Counted from the first letter of the stretch, positions 16,919 to 27,358 are shown. The stretch is 64,000 bases of DNA from an uncultured Rhizobium sp. (GCA_945952045.1 CAMFHE010000016.1:1-64000); one strand, 5' to 3'. Program-made: numbers and translations. Notes: a model not told the origin generated them from the letters alone.

Positions 16919-17401
16919 TTGAGTGTTGCCTTCGTCAAGGAAGAAAGTGCGGAAGCCGCTTCCGAAACCCTGCTGCCTGATCGTGCCATTTCTCCCCATC
17001 CCAACCTCGTGACGGAAGCAGGATTGAAGGCGCTGGAACGGCAATTGCAGGAGGCGCGCGAGGCCTATGAGGCGGCGAACATCGTTGAGGATGTCAACGA
17101 GCGCCGTCGGCAGACCGCAAACCCGCTCAGAGATCTGCGCTATCTCACGGAGCGCATCCGCACCGCGCAACTGATGCCCGCGCCAACCTCGACCGAAATC
17201 GTCGCCTTCGGCAGCAAGGTCACCTTCAGCCGCGACGACGGACGGGTGCAGACCTATCGCATCGTTGGCGAGGACGAGGCCGATCCCAAGGCCGGCTCGA
17301 TCTCCTATGTTTCGCCGGTCGCGCGCTTGCTGATCGGCAAGGCTGTCGGCGATGCGGTCACCGTTGGCGAGCAGGAACTGGAGATCACCGCAATCGCTTG
17401 A
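16919..17401 (+). CDS. GreA/GreB-like transcription elongation factor
   Basis: A 160-aa protein with an N-terminal helical hairpin (NLVTEAGLKALERQLQEARE) and a C-terminal FKBP-like Gre domain (VAFGSKVTFSRDDGRVQTYRIVGEDEADPKAGSISYVSPVARLLIGK, seen at about 97-143). Gre factors rescue backtracked RNA polymerase. The tip region reads EDVNERRRQTANPLRD rather than the canonical GDLKENAEYHAA, so cleavage activity is uncertain. The start is a TTG at 16919 with GGAG 8 bases before it. An open frame extends to 16811 but has no plausible start signal and would give a non-family N-terminus. Confidence 0.82.
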   Translation: MSVAFVKEESAEAASETLLPDRAISPHPNLVTEAGLKALERQLQEAREAYEAANIVEDVNERRRQTANPLRDLRYLTERIRTAQLMPAPTSTEIVAFGSKVTFSRDDGRVQTYRIVGEDEADPKAGSISYVSPVARLLIGKAVGDAVTVGEQELEITAIA

Positions 17402-17500
17402 TCGGGCCGTAAGATGCCGAATTCGGTTGAGGCGGGGCGCGACACAGGCTATCTCCAGCGCAACGATCATTTCCCGGCTTGAACGAAGGCGCGTTGCGGC

Positions 17501-18442
17501 ATGACACCAGATTTCCTCGTCACCCATTCCGGTGGCTTCCATGCCGACGAAGTGCTGTCCAGCGTCATTCTGAGCAGGCTTTTTCCACAGGCCAAACAGG
17601 TGCGCAGCCGTGCGCCTGAATGGATTACCCCGGCCTCGGACCGCATCATCTATGACGTTGGCGGCGCCTATGATCCGGCTGCGCAGATTTTCGACCACCA
17701 CCAGCGTGGCGCGCCGATGCGCGACAGCGGCCAGCCCTACAGCTCATTCGGGCTGATCTGGAAACATTACGGCGAGGATTATCTTGCTGCGCTTGGCATT
17801 CCAGAGGCGCATGTGGCCAAGATCCATGCCGGTTTCGACGAGAGTTTCGTACTGCCCGTCGATCTTTTGGACAATGGCGCCATCGATCCTTCCATCGCCG
17901 GGCCGCTCGCCGACCTGAACTTTCCGGCCATGATCGAAACCATGAAGCCGGTTTTCGACGAGACCGAACCGGGCGCCGACGACTGTGCCTTCGAGCGCGC
18001 GCTTGCGATTGCGCGCAGTTTCGTCGAGGCGCGTATCGCCCAGAGTGCAGCGAAGTTGCGTGCCGAGGGGCTGGTTCTGACCGCAATCGAGGCGGCGGGA
18101 TCGTCGCGCGTTCTGGAATTGCCGATGGGCATGCCCTTCCGCGCTGCCATCGTGAAGGCCGGCGCCGATCACATGCTGTTCGTCGTCCATCCGCGCGACA
18201 AGGATTGGTGCCTGACGGGCATCCGGCGCTCCGACGAAGGGTTCGAGCTGCGCGCGGACCTTCCGGCTGCATGGGCCGGTCTGAGCAATGGCGAACTGGA
18301 ACTGGTATGCGGCGTCGAAGGCGCAAGCTTCTGCCATCGCGGTCGTTTCATTGCCGCTGCCAGAACGCGGCAAGCAGCACTGGCGATGGCTGACCTGGCG
18401 GTTCGCGACGCATTGAACGGCGCTATGGCCGTTTCCGCATAA
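17501..18442 (+). CDS. MYG1-family (UPF0160) metal-dependent hydrolase/nuclease
   Basis: A 313-aa protein matching the MYG1 family: FLVTHSGGFHADEVLSSVIL with the HADE metal motif, IYDVGG, and IFDHHQRGAPMRD with the DHH motif. The fold is related to DHH phosphoesterases; the eukaryotic member is a 3'-5' RNA exonuclease, while bacterial roles are poorly known. It is single, with the convergent ugp-operon gene downstream, and shares a terminator with it. Confidence 0.9.
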   Translation: MTPDFLVTHSGGFHADEVLSSVILSRLFPQAKQVRSRAPEWITPASDRIIYDVGGAYDPAAQIFDHHQRGAPMRDSGQPYSSFGLIWKHYGEDYLAALGIPEAHVAKIHAGFDESFVLPVDLLDNGAIDPSIAGPLADLNFPAMIETMKPVFDETEPGADDCAFERALAIARSFVEARIAQSAAKLRAEGLVLTAIEAAGSSRVLELPMGMPFRAAIVKAGADHMLFVVHPRDKDWCLTGIRRSDEGFELRADLPAAWAGLSNGELELVCGVEGASFCHRGRFIAAARTRQAALAMADLAVRDALNGAMAVSA

Positions 18443-18470
18443 TTCCAGGCGAGCAATAATCTCGCAGAAG

Positions 18471-18502
18471 CGAAGGCTTTGTCCGGTCAGACAAAGCCTT
18501 CG
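18471..18502. terminator. Long palindromic terminator shared by convergent genes
   Basis: CGAAGGCTTTGTC (18471-18483) and GACAAAGCCTTCG (18490-18502) are perfect 13-bp arms around a 6-base loop. The stop codon of the minus-strand gene (18487-18489) lies in the loop, so the stem also encodes that protein's last residues. Long U-tracts are absent. Confidence 0.6.
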
Positions 18503-19476
18503 ATGCGTGCGTGAACGATGTCGTGATCCGAGAGAACCGTGCCGTCCGCATCCACCGAGGAGAGGATGCCGCTTTCGCCGATGCGAAGACCGCGCGACAG
18601 GAACCAGTCGAGCTTCATCGCCCGTTCGGGCCAGCGGGTAATCAGGCTCGGACGCGTCGTCATCGCCTCGAGCGGGCCGCCATGCCGTTCGAAACCGCGC
18701 TCGGCGGCGCGGACGAACAGACCCTCGGCCTCGAAATCGCCGCCGGCATGGTTGCCGGTGTTGAGATCGCCGCCGATCAGGATCGGCAGGCCCGCAAAGG
18801 CGCTCTCCAGCCGGTCGATGAGATCGACTGTCTGCCGTTCGCGATAGGCTGCGGTTGTTGCGCTTTCGAGATGGGTAGAGACCGCAACGAACGGGCCGGA
18901 TACCGTTTCGATCACTGCGCCGACCGCGACACGCTCGCCGATGCGCGGCTGGTCCGGATCGTTGCGCCACAACCGGTCACCTTCGAGCCGGATGAGGAAG
19001 GGCTGCGACAGCGCGTGGCGCGAGAGCAGCGCGTTGCCGTGAAACCCCCAGAGGTTTTCATCGTCGGCGCAGAATTCCCGTTCGGTATCAGAGCCAAGGC
19101 CGAGTTCGAGAAACTCCAGCGCATAGGCATAGGCCATGCCGAGTTCGTCGGCCAGATCGCCAGTCGTGTGCCGCTGTGCCGTGCGGGCCATGCCGGCATC
19201 CATCTCGGAGAGAAGGACGAGCGGCGGATCGAGGCTTTGCAGACGCCGGGCGGAGGCTTCGACGAAGAGGCATCGCTCCAGGTTCCAGGCGGCAACCGTG
19301 AAGGGGAAGGCCAGTGGCTGAAGGGCGCGCGCCACGCCGCCGGTTTCCACGGCATTGAATGCGGCCAGCGCATTCAGGATGCGATCATGCTGGATGCGAT
19401 CGCGGCCGCGGTCGATAAGCATATTGCGCTCTATCAGGGGGACGATGGCAAGCGCCGGGGTGGTCTCGACGATCAT
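18487..19476 (-). CDS. Endonuclease/exonuclease/phosphatase-family protein in ugp operon
   Basis: A 329-aa DNase I-like (EEP) fold protein. Visible catalytic motifs are AAWNLER (Asn/Glu), [17 protein letters not shown] and LSDHDIVHA. The family cleaves phosphodiesters in nucleic acids, inositides or sphingomyelin. It begins with an ATGA overlap on ugpC and is the last gene of ugpBAEC. Enterobacterial operons place the glycerophosphodiesterase ugpQ there, so this may serve as a phosphodiesterase feeding the importer, by inference. There is no clear signal peptide, so it is probably cytoplasmic. Confidence 0.85.
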   Translation of the reverse strand: MIVETTPALAIVPLIERNMLIDRGRDRIQHDRILNALAAFNAVETGGVARALQPLAFPFTVAAWNLERCLFVEASARRLQSLDPPLVLLSEMDAGMARTAQRHTTGDLADELGMAYAYALEFLELGLGSDTEREFCADDENLWGFHGNALLSRHALSQPFLIRLEGDRLWRNDPDQPRIGERVAVGAVIETVSGPFVAVSTHLESATTAAYRERQTVDLIDRLESAFAGLPILIGGDLNTGNHAGGDFEAEGLFVRAAERGFERHGGPLEAMTTRPSLITRWPERAMKLDWFLSRGLRIGESGILSSVDADGTVLSDHDIVHARIEGFV

Positions 19477-20576
19477 GCCTTCACCGGTGAAAAATCGCCG
19501 CTCGGCTGCATGTGCGAGACCGTGGTGCGCAGACGCTTGCCGGTTGCTGTCGAGAACAGGAAGATCCGGTGCCCGGGAACGGAGAGACGCATGCTTTCCT
19601 GCGGCTGGAATTCGGCCGGCGCCGTCGCGGAAACCGGCTGTCCGCCGACCGTTCCATGCACCAGCTTGTGCGCGCCGAGTTCCTCGACGTAATCGAGAAG
19701 GAATTCCGGGCCGGCGCGCATATCCTGGGTAAAGGTCACGTCCTCCGGGCGGAAGCCGACGGTGACGGCGGGGTCGTCGAGCGGGCCGGTCGCCAGACGC
19801 CAGAGGTCGGGGCCGATCGCCAGCCCGTTCTCGGTCGCTTGCGCCTTGACCAGGCTCATGGCGGGCGAGCCGATGAAGCTGGCGACAAAGGTCGAGGCCG
19901 GCTCGTGGTATATCTCCAGAGGTGTGCCGATCTGCTCGATCTCGCCCTTGTTGAGGACGACGAGGCGGTCGGCCAGCGTCATGGCTTCGAGCTGGTCGTG
20001 GGTGACGTAGAGCGAGGTCGTGCCGAGGCGGCGTTGCAGGCGCTTGATCTCGCCGCGCATGGTGACGCGCAGCTTGGCGTCGAGGTTCGACAGCGGCTCA
20101 TCGAACAGGAAGGCGGCCGGATGGCGAACGATGGCGCGGCCCATGGCGACGCGCTGACGCTGGCCGCCGGACAAAGCGCGCGGCTTGCGGTCGAGATAGG
20201 GCTCGATTTCAAGCATGCGGGCGGCTTCCGCCACGCGCGCCTCGATCTCGGGTTTCGGCGTGCCACGGTTTTTCAGGCCGTAAGCGAGGTTCTGGCGAAC
20301 GGTCATATGCGGATAGAGCGCATAGTTCTGGAACACCATGGCGATGTCGCGTTCGGCCGGCTCGACGTCATTGATCAGCCGCCCGCCGATGCGCACTTCG
20401 CCGGCCGAGATTTCCTCCAGCCCCGCGACCATGCGCAGCAGCGTAGACTTGCCGCAACCGGAAGGGCCGACAAGCACGATGAACTCGCCGTCGCGGATGT
20501 TGATCGACACATCCCGAACGGCTTGAGCGCCGCCGGCATAGGTCTTGAACACATGGTCGATATCGATTTTTGCCAT
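19473..20576 (-). CDS. ugpC: sn-glycerol-3-phosphate ABC importer ATPase UgpC
   Basis: A 367-aa MalK/UgpC-type ATPase. Walker A is GPSGCGKST, the signature is LSGGQRQR, Walker B is [16 protein letters not shown], and the C-terminal TOBE/regulatory domain is complete. It energises import by the UgpA/E permeases. A GTG at 20588 overlaps the ugpE stop, but ATG 20576 gives the family N-terminus ([13 protein letters not shown]). Related sugar importers share this ATPase type, so the substrate call rests on the operon and the Pho-type promoter. Confidence 0.9.
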   Translation of the reverse strand: MAKIDIDHVFKTYAGGAQAVRDVSINIRDGEFIVLVGPSGCGKSTLLRMVAGLEEISAGEVRIGGRLINDVEPAERDIAMVFQNYALYPHMTVRQNLAYGLKNRGTPKPEIEARVAEAARMLEIEPYLDRKPRALSGGQRQRVAMGRAIVRHPAAFLFDEPLSNLDAKLRVTMRGEIKRLQRRLGTTSLYVTHDQLEAMTLADRLVVLNKGEIEQIGTPLEIYHEPASTFVASFIGSPAMSLVKAQATENGLAIGPDLWRLATGPLDDPAVTVGFRPEDVTFTQDMRAGPEFLLDYVEELGAHKLVHGTVGGQPVSATAPAEFQPQESMRLSVPGHRIFLFSTATGKRLRTTVSHMQPSGDFSPVKA

Positions 20577-20584
20577 GGCGAAAC

Positions 20585-21427
20585 TCACTTGTCGCTTTCG
20601 GTCAGGCCCTTGATGAACCAGCTCTGGAAGATCACCACCATGGCGACCGGAGGCAGGATCGCCAGCACGGCCATCGCGAATGCTTCGTTGTAATCGGGAA
20701 TCTGGGAACCGACCCAGACGATGAGGATCTGCTTGATGCCGCGCACCAGCGTGTAAAAGCTCTCGTCATTGGTCATCAGCATCGGCCAGAGATACTGGTT
20801 CCAGCCATAGACGAACATGATGATGAACATCGCCGCGATCATGGTGCGCGACAGCGGCACGAGGATATCGATGAAAAACTTGAACGGTCCGGCGCCGTCG
20901 ATGCGCGCCGCTTCCAGCAATTCGTCCGGCACGGACTTGAAGAACTGGCGAAAGAAGAACGTGCCAGTAGCGGATGCCAGCAGCGGGACGATCAGGCCTG
21001 TATAGGTGTTGATCAACCCGAGCTTGTGCATCACTTCGTAGGAGGGCAGGATGCGCACTTCCAGCGGCAGGAGCAGCGTCGTGAAGATGATCCAGAACAT
21101 CAAGGTCGCCGCGCGGAAGCGGAAATAGACGATGGCATAGGCGGCCAGCATCGACAGGACGATCTTGCCGACCGCAAAGCCGAGCCCGAGGATCATCGAA
21201 TTGGCGAGCATGGTGAGCCCGGTCACCTTGCCAGTAAAGCCGCCCTCGTGGGTCAGAACCTTGGTATAGGTTTCGGCGAAATGATCGCCCGGCGCCAGGG
21301 TCAGGCCGTTCATGTGGATATCGGCCGCCTCATGCGTCGAGGTCATGAAGGCGACGACGACGGGCAGGAGCATCAGTATCGAGCCGATGGTCAGGATCAG
21401 ATGGTCGCGGAATTTCATGCGATACAT
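20585..21427 (-). CDS. ugpE: sn-glycerol-3-phosphate ABC importer permease UgpE
   Basis: A 280-aa MalG-type permease with six hydrophobic helices and the EAA loop ([26 protein letters not shown], at about 170-195). It follows ugpA by 10 bases and precedes ugpC. A GAGGG site lies before the ATG at 21427. It pairs with UgpA to form the membrane channel. Confidence 0.9.
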   Translation of the reverse strand: MYRMKFRDHLILTIGSILMLLPVVVAFMTSTHEAADIHMNGLTLAPGDHFAETYTKVLTHEGGFTGKVTGLTMLANSMILGLGFAVGKIVLSMLAAYAIVYFRFRAATLMFWIIFTTLLLPLEVRILPSYEVMHKLGLINTYTGLIVPLLASATGTFFFRQFFKSVPDELLEAARIDGAGPFKFFIDILVPLSRTMIAAMFIIMFVYGWNQYLWPMLMTNDESFYTLVRGIKQILIVWVGSQIPDYNEAFAMAVLAILPPVAMVVIFQSWFIKGLTESDK

Positions 21428-21437
21428 GTCGTGGCCC

Positions 21438-22319
21438 TCATCCGTAATGAACGCGGCGTTCCAGGAAGCGGAACTGGAAGACGGTCAGCACCAGGGCGAC
21501 GACCATGAGGATGACGGACTGGGCCGAGGAACCGCCGAGGTCGTTGCCGCGAAATCCGTCCATGTAGACCTTGTAGGTCAGCGTGATCGGGTTGTTGGCC
21601 GCCTTGTCCTTCACCATCACGTCGATGACGCCGAATGTGTCGAACAGGGCATAAGTGAAATTGATGATCAGCAGGAAGAAGGCGGTGGGCGTCAGAAGCG
21701 GTGCGAGCACCGTCCAGAAACGGCGCAGGCCGTTGCGGCAATCGATGACGGCCGCCTCCAGCACGGAGGCGGGAATGCTCTGCAGGCCGGAGAGGAAGAA
21801 GATGAAATTATAGGGGATCTGCTTCCACACGGCGACGAAGACCATTGCAAACGCCGTGTCCCAATAGTTCAGCCCGACCTTCATCTCCCAGCCGAACATG
21901 GCGGCGAGGCGAACGAAGGGGCCGATATGCTGGTCGAAGAACATCATGCCGATGAGGCCGGCCACCGGCGGGGCGATCGCGTAGACCGAGATCAGCACCG
22001 TCTTGTAGGCGGAACTGCCACGAATGACCTTGTCCGCCTTGACCGCCAGCAACAGCCCGGCTGCCAGCGAAAAGAAGGTGACGAGCACGGTGTAGATGGC
22101 CGTGAAGCTGGCGATGCCGAGATATTCGGGCGATGACAGCGTATCGATGTAATTCTGAAAGCCGACGAAGGTCGCGCCAAAGCCGAAGGGGTCTTCTAGA
22201 AAGAAGGAAGAGCGGATCGCCTCTGCCGAGGGCCAGTAAAAGAAAATGAAAATCACCGCCAATTGCGGCGCCAGAAAAAGATAGGGCAGTGTGCTGGATG
22301 AAAATTGGGCGCGCTTCAT
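21438..22319 (-). CDS. ugpA: sn-glycerol-3-phosphate ABC importer permease UgpA
   Basis: A 293-aa MalF-type permease opening with SSTLPYLFLAPQLAVIFIFF and carrying six helices and an EAA-like loop (SVLEAAVIDCRNGLRRFWTV). It lies between ugpB and ugpE. The 81-bp gap to ugpB holds a hairpin that may help set the binding-protein excess. Confidence 0.9.
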   Translation of the reverse strand: MKRAQFSSSTLPYLFLAPQLAVIFIFFYWPSAEAIRSSFFLEDPFGFGATFVGFQNYIDTLSSPEYLGIASFTAIYTVLVTFFSLAAGLLLAVKADKVIRGSSAYKTVLISVYAIAPPVAGLIGMMFFDQHIGPFVRLAAMFGWEMKVGLNYWDTAFAMVFVAVWKQIPYNFIFFLSGLQSIPASVLEAAVIDCRNGLRRFWTVLAPLLTPTAFFLLIINFTYALFDTFGVIDVMVKDKAANNPITLTYKVYMDGFRGNDLGGSSAQSVILMVVALVLTVFQFRFLERRVHYG

Positions 22320-22346
22320 CGACGACCTTTCTGCAACGAGAAGGAC

Positions 22347-22361
22347 CGCCAGAGGCTGGCG
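22347..22361 (-). other. Intercistronic hairpin ugpB-ugpA
   Basis: CGCCAG-AGG-CTGGCG forms a 6-bp stem, extendable by GGA/TCC after one mismatch. Such hairpins after binding-protein genes commonly stabilise the upstream mRNA; this function is inferred. Confidence 0.45.
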
Positions 22362-22400
22362 ATCCCTTTGTTGTCGGTTGAACGGTTTCGCTGAGCGCGA

Positions 22401-23702
22401 TCAGCCGGCCGTCTTGGCGAAGCGGGCGAGCAGGGCGTCGCCTTCCTTCTTGATGGTTTCGAGGCCATCCTTGACGGAGGTTTCGTTTGCGAAGATGCGG
22501 TTGTATTCGCGTTCCATGATTTCGCGAATCTGCGGGTAGAAGCCGAGGCGATAGCCCTTCGACCACTGGCCCGACGGCAGCATCAGCTGCTTGATACCGA
22601 CTTCGGCGGCCGGCTTTTCGTTATACCAGCCTTCCTTCTTGGCCAGTTCGTAAGCCGCCTTGGTCACGGTCACGTAGCCGGTTTCCTTGTGGTAGTAGAC
22701 CTGGATTTCCGGCGAGGTCAGGAACTGGAAGAAGTCGGCGACGCAATTGTTTTCCGCATCTGACTTGCCGGCCATCGCAAACAGGGCCGCGCCGCCGATG
22801 AAGGAATTGGTGCCGGCACCTTCGATCGAACCCCAATAGGGCAGGAAATCGGCCGAGAACGGCATCTTGGCGGTCTTCTGCAGGCCGCCGAACGAGCCGG
22901 ACGAACCGATCCAGAGAGCGGCCTTGTTTTCCTCGAAGACCTTCTGGTTATCCGACCAGCCGGCGCCGTAATAACCGAACCAGCCCTTGTCGGACCATTC
23001 CTTCAGCTTGGTGAACATCATTTCCAGCTTGGGATCGGTGACGTTCAGCGTCGTGGCTTCGGTCGACTCGTAGCCATTGTTGTTGGAGGCGAACTGGACG
23101 TTGTTGCGCGAGAAGAAATTTTCGGTGAACTGCCAGGTCAGCTGCGACTGGACGAGCGGCTGGAAGCCGGCTTCCTTGAGCTTCGGCGCAATGGCTTCGA
23201 ACTCTTCCCAGGTCTTGGGCGCCTCGACACCGGCCTTCTTCAGGGCCTCGGTGTTGATGTACATGATCGGAGCCGAGGAATTGAACGGCATGCCGACGAA
23301 CTTGCCGGACTGGTCGGCGTAGAAGTAGCGGATGCCGTCGAGGAAGGCTTCGCGCTCGAACTTGTGGCCAGCCTTGATGATCAGGTCTTCGGCCGGAACG
23401 ACTGCGCCCTTGGCATTGATGATGGTGGCGGCGCCGGCATCGAACACCTGCAGGATGTTTGGCTGTTCGCCGGAACGGAAGGCGGCGATGCCAGCGGCAA
23501 GCGCCTCTTCATAGGTGCCCTTGGAAACCGGGGTGATGGCGCAGGCCGACTGGGCCGCGTTGAACTTCTTGGCGACTTCGTTGATGACTTCGCCATTCTT
23601 GCCGCTCATGCCGTGCCACCAGGTGATATTGGTGGTGGCGGCGAACGAGCTGGTGGTGGAAAATGCAATGGCGGTCAGGGCCAGGGAAAATTTCTTCAAC
23701 AT
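22401..23702 (-). CDS. ugpB: sn-glycerol-3-phosphate-binding periplasmic protein UgpB
   Basis: A 433-aa family-1 solute-binding protein with a signal peptide (MLKKFSLALTAIAFSTTSSFA), then TTNITWWHGMSGKNGEVINE and the UgpB-like MPFNSSAPIMYIN. It captures glycerol-3-phosphate or its diesters in the periplasm and delivers them to UgpAE-C. The ATG at 23702 gives the signal peptide; the frame is open further upstream, across the promoter. It is first in the operon, with a Pho-box-like site upstream. Confidence 0.92.
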   Translation of the reverse strand: MLKKFSLALTAIAFSTTSSFAATTNITWWHGMSGKNGEVINEVAKKFNAAQSACAITPVSKGTYEEALAAGIAAFRSGEQPNILQVFDAGAATIINAKGAVVPAEDLIIKAGHKFEREAFLDGIRYFYADQSGKFVGMPFNSSAPIMYINTEALKKAGVEAPKTWEEFEAIAPKLKEAGFQPLVQSQLTWQFTENFFSRNNVQFASNNNGYESTEATTLNVTDPKLEMMFTKLKEWSDKGWFGYYGAGWSDNQKVFEENKAALWIGSSGSFGGLQKTAKMPFSADFLPYWGSIEGAGTNSFIGGAALFAMAGKSDAENNCVADFFQFLTSPEIQVYYHKETGYVTVTKAAYELAKKEGWYNEKPAAEVGIKQLMLPSGQWSKGYRLGFYPQIREIMEREYNRIFANETSVKDGLETIKKEGDALLARFAKTAG

Positions 23703-23767
23703 GGGCTCTTCCTTTTCGTGCCGGTCGTCGGTCGGGAGAGCGATTAGTCGTGCCATGTGACCCTTCG

Positions 23768-23785
23768 ATAACGGTCCTGTGACAG
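23768..23785 (-). promoter_or_regulatory. Candidate Pho box upstream of ugpB
   Basis: Read on the minus strand the site is CTGTCAC-AGGA-CCGTTAT: two heptamers 11 bases apart matching the PhoB direct-repeat consensus CTGTCAT at 6/7 and 5/7. It lies 65 bases upstream of the ugpB ATG. Phosphate control of ugp operons is known in enterobacteria and rhizobia. Confidence 0.55.
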
Positions 23786-23871
23786 GTTTTTGAAATCCAG
23801 CTTCGACAATTCTCCGGCGACAGCCAAGAGGTCGGATATTGCAACCGGAGAGTGGTTTGCCTTGGCTGAAT

Positions 23872-23904
23872 AAAAAAACGGCCGGAAGTTCAACTTCCGG
23901 CCGT
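23872..23904 (-). terminator. Intrinsic terminator of the small stress-type gene
   Basis: ACGGCCGGAAGT (23878-23889) and ACTTCCGGCCGT (23893-23904) form a perfect 12-bp stem with a 3-base loop. On the minus strand it is followed by at least six T. It lies 30 bases after the stop of the minus-strand gene at 23935. Confidence 0.9.
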
Positions 23905-23934
23905 CTGGTCAAATCATGACATCTTTGTAAATGT

Positions 23935-24718
<784 letters not shown>

Positions 24719-25336
24719 ATGGATATCTTCACGGCCGCCGGTCTGACGGCGCTTCTGCAGGTGATCGCAATCGATCTCGTTCTTGCCGGCGACAACGCAG
24801 TGGTGATCGGCCTTGCTGCGGCCGGCCTGGAAGCGACGCAGCGGCGCAAGGCAATCATCGTCGGCATTCTGGTCGCCACCGTGCTGCGCATCGCGTTTGC
24901 CTCCGTCGCCGTCTATCTCCTGGCGATCATCGGTTTGCTGCTCGCCGGCGGTCTTCTGCTGCTTTGGGTCTGCTGGAAGATGTGGCGCGAGCTGCGCTCC
25001 GGCCACGGCGACGAACATGCTGATCAAGGGGCCGTCACGCAGAAGAAAAGCTTTGCCCAGGCGGTCATGCAGATCGTCGTGGCCGACGTCTCGATGTCGC
25101 TCGACAATGTGCTGGCGGTGGCTGGCGCCGCGCGCGAACATCCGAGTGTGCTGATCGTCGGCCTTGCGTTGTCGATCGCGCTGATGGGCATTGCCGCGAA
25201 TTTCATCGCCCGCCTGCTGAACAAGCATCGCTGGATCGCTTATGTCGGCCTTGCGATCATTCTCTATGTCTCGCTCGACATGATCTACCGTGGCTCGCTT
25301 GAGGTTATGCCCTACGTGTCCGCCGCCACTGGCTGA
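24719..25336 (+). CDS. TerC-family integral membrane protein (YjbE-like)
   Basis: A 205-aa protein with about seven helices. The two TerC signature acid motifs are present: VIAIDLVLAGDNAVVIGLAA and IVVADVSMSLDNVLAVAGAA. The cytoplasmic loop is His/Glu-rich (SGHGDEHADQG). Family members are implicated in manganese efflux or metal loading of exported proteins. The gene is monocistronic; GGAAGAAAG precedes the ATG at 24719. Confidence 0.92.
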   Translation: MDIFTAAGLTALLQVIAIDLVLAGDNAVVIGLAAAGLEATQRRKAIIVGILVATVLRIAFASVAVYLLAIIGLLLAGGLLLLWVCWKMWRELRSGHGDEHADQGAVTQKKSFAQAVMQIVVADVSMSLDNVLAVAGAAREHPSVLIVGLALSIALMGIAANFIARLLNKHRWIAYVGLAIILYVSLDMIYRGSLEVMPYVSAATG

Positions 25337-25443
25337 AGCTCTCAGGCAGATCTTGCATGACCTGTTGCCCAAATTGAATTGGCCAGGTGCGCAGAACCGA
25401 AGCAATGCTTTGCGCCGATGACAATGGGCGCAATGAGGGTGTT

Positions 25444-26295
25444 ATGGGCAGGATCGTCTACCTCCACGGCGAGTTCGTCGCCGAGGAGGGTGCGCGGATC
25501 GGGTTGTTCGATCGCGGCTTTTTGTTTGGCGATGCGGTCTATGAAGTGACGGCGGTCGTTGCCGGGCGAATGATCGACAATGATCTGCACCTCGCTCGCC
25601 TTGAACGTTCACTAAGGGAATTGGATATCGCGCTCGGTATGTCCCGTGAGGCGATCATTGCCGTCCAGTCGGCACTGATCGACCGAAATGGCCTGCAAGA
25701 CGGGATCGTCTATCTGCAGGTATCGCGTGGCGAAGCGGATCGCGATTTTCTCTATTCCGAAGCACTGGAGGCGAAGCTTGTCGGCTTTACCCAGACCAAG
25801 ACATTGACCGGAACGAGGGCCCAGCGTGAGGGCATCGCCGTCGATCTCATCGCCGATCCGCGCTGGCAGCGGCGCGATATCAAGACGACGATGTTGCTCG
25901 GCCAGGTCATGGTTAAGAAGACCGCGCGGGCCGGCGGATTCGACGATGTCTGGCTGGTGGAGGATGGCAAGGTGACGGAAGGCGCGTCTTCCACCGCCCA
26001 TGTGATAACAACTGACGGCCGCATCCTGACGCGCCCTGCCTCGCAGGCCACCTTACCGGGCTGCACCCAACATGCCATTGCAAGGCTTTGTCAAACGCAT
26101 GGTCTGCGCCTTGAAGAGCGCGCCTTCACGCCCGAGGAAGCGCAAGCGGCGGCGGAGGCTTTTCAGACCTCGGCGTCGAGCCTTGTCACACCGGTCGTGC
26201 GGATCGCTGAAAGCGTCGTTGGCGACGGCCGTCCGGGGCCGATGACACGACGCCTGCAGGCGCTCTATCTGGAAGCTGCCGGCATTTCCGCCTAG
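25444..26295 (+). CDS. dat: D-amino-acid transaminase
   Basis: A 283-aa fold-type IV PLP aminotransferase, the usual length of D-alanine aminotransferases. The N-terminus MGRIVYLHGEFVAEEGARIGLFDRGFLFGDAVYE (seen at 1-34) is typical. The PLP lysine is K147 in RDIKTTMLLGQVMVKK, and TEGASSTAHVI and TLPGCTQH are the phosphate-binding segments. It converts D-amino acids and 2-oxoacids. It lies just upstream of two peptidases that can release D-amino acids, so it would act last in a D-peptide salvage route. Branched-chain aminotransferase is the less likely alternative. Confidence 0.9.
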   Translation: MGRIVYLHGEFVAEEGARIGLFDRGFLFGDAVYEVTAVVAGRMIDNDLHLARLERSLRELDIALGMSREAIIAVQSALIDRNGLQDGIVYLQVSRGEADRDFLYSEALEAKLVGFTQTKTLTGTRAQREGIAVDLIADPRWQRRDIKTTMLLGQVMVKKTARAGGFDDVWLVEDGKVTEGASSTAHVITTDGRILTRPASQATLPGCTQHAIARLCQTHGLRLEERAFTPEEAQAAAEAFQTSASSLVTPVVRIAESVVGDGRPGPMTRRLQALYLEAAGISA

Positions 26296-26323
26296 AACGA
26301 CATAGCTCAGGCTGGAGATGACC

Positions 26324-27358
26324 ATGATGAAAACGGCGCGTGATTGGGGATTGATCGGGCAGGGTAGGCTGGAGCCCGGCCCGGGCAATGCGATCACAGA
26401 TGTGCCGGGCGTCGCCGTCGGGCATCGCTCGCTGCGTACAGAGGGCATTTTTACCGGCGTCACCGCCATCGTTCCGCATTCGGGCGATTTGTTTCGCCTG
26501 AAACCGCGCGCAGCCGTCGACATCATAAACGGCTTCGGCAAGTCGGCGGGCCTGATGCAGGTGGCCGAACTCGGTACCATCGAAACCCCGATCCTGCTGA
26601 CCAATACCTTCGGCGTTGCCGCCTGCACGCAGGCCTTGATCGCCCAGGCCATTGCCGCCAATCCCCAAATCGGACGCAAGACCTCGACGGTCAATGCGCT
26701 GGTCTGCGAATGCAATGACGGCAGCATCAACGACATCCAGGCGATGGCGATTACGCCCGAGGATGCGTATGCGGCGCTTGGCGCGGCGCGTTCCGGGCCG
26801 GTCGAACAGGGCGCGGTCGGCGCCGGCTCGGGCATGACGGCGTTCGGCTTCAAGGCCGGTATCGGCACGGCATCAAGGATGCTGAAGATCGGCACGCATG
26901 AATTCACGCTCGGCACGCTGGTGCTTGCCAATTTCGGCGCTGCCGGCGATCTCGTCCTGCCGGACGGACGGCGGCCCGATCCGCGCGGGCCGGCCAATCC
27001 GGAGCGCGGCTCGATCATCGTCGTCATGGCGACCGATCTGCCGCTCGGCGATCGGCAATTGCAACGCGTCGCCCGGCGCGGCGGGGCCGGCATTGCCCGG
27101 CTTGGCGCCTTCTGGGGGCATGGCAGCGGCGATGTCGCCATTTGCTTCACCACCGCCGATCCGGTCGAGCACGATCCATCGGCCGCGATTTCGACCCAGG
27201 AACGTCTGGCGGACACCCATATCGACCTTGCCTTCCGCGCCGCTGCCGAGACGACGCAGGAGGCCGTTCTGAACGCGCTCTGCCTCGCGCCCGCGACGCC
27301 GGCACGCAATGGCCGCATCTATCCCACCCTCGCCGACTGGCTCAAGGAGAACCCATGA
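26324..27358 (+). CDS. dmpA: P1-family aminopeptidase (DmpA/BapA type, Ntn-hydrolase-like)
   Basis: About 344 aa, matching the L-aminopeptidase D-Ala-esterase/amidase family. These enzymes self-cleave before a catalytic Ser. The cleavage site is visible as RGSIIVVMATDLPL, with Ser near residue 230, plus N-terminal hallmarks ITDVPGVAVGHRSL and GFGKSAGLMQV. Substrates in the family include short peptides, D-Ala amides and beta-peptides. GGAG lies 6 bases before ATG 26324 (9 before 26327); ATG 26318 abuts it directly. The stop overlaps the next start by ATGA. Confidence 0.92.
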   Translation: MMKTARDWGLIGQGRLEPGPGNAITDVPGVAVGHRSLRTEGIFTGVTAIVPHSGDLFRLKPRAAVDIINGFGKSAGLMQVAELGTIETPILLTNTFGVAACTQALIAQAIAANPQIGRKTSTVNALVCECNDGSINDIQAMAITPEDAYAALGAARSGPVEQGAVGAGSGMTAFGFKAGIGTASRMLKIGTHEFTLGTLVLANFGAAGDLVLPDGRRPDPRGPANPERGSIIVVMATDLPLGDRQLQRVARRGGAGIARLGAFWGHGSGDVAICFTTADPVEHDPSAAISTQERLADTHIDLAFRAAAETTQEAVLNALCLAPATPARNGRIYPTLADWLKENP

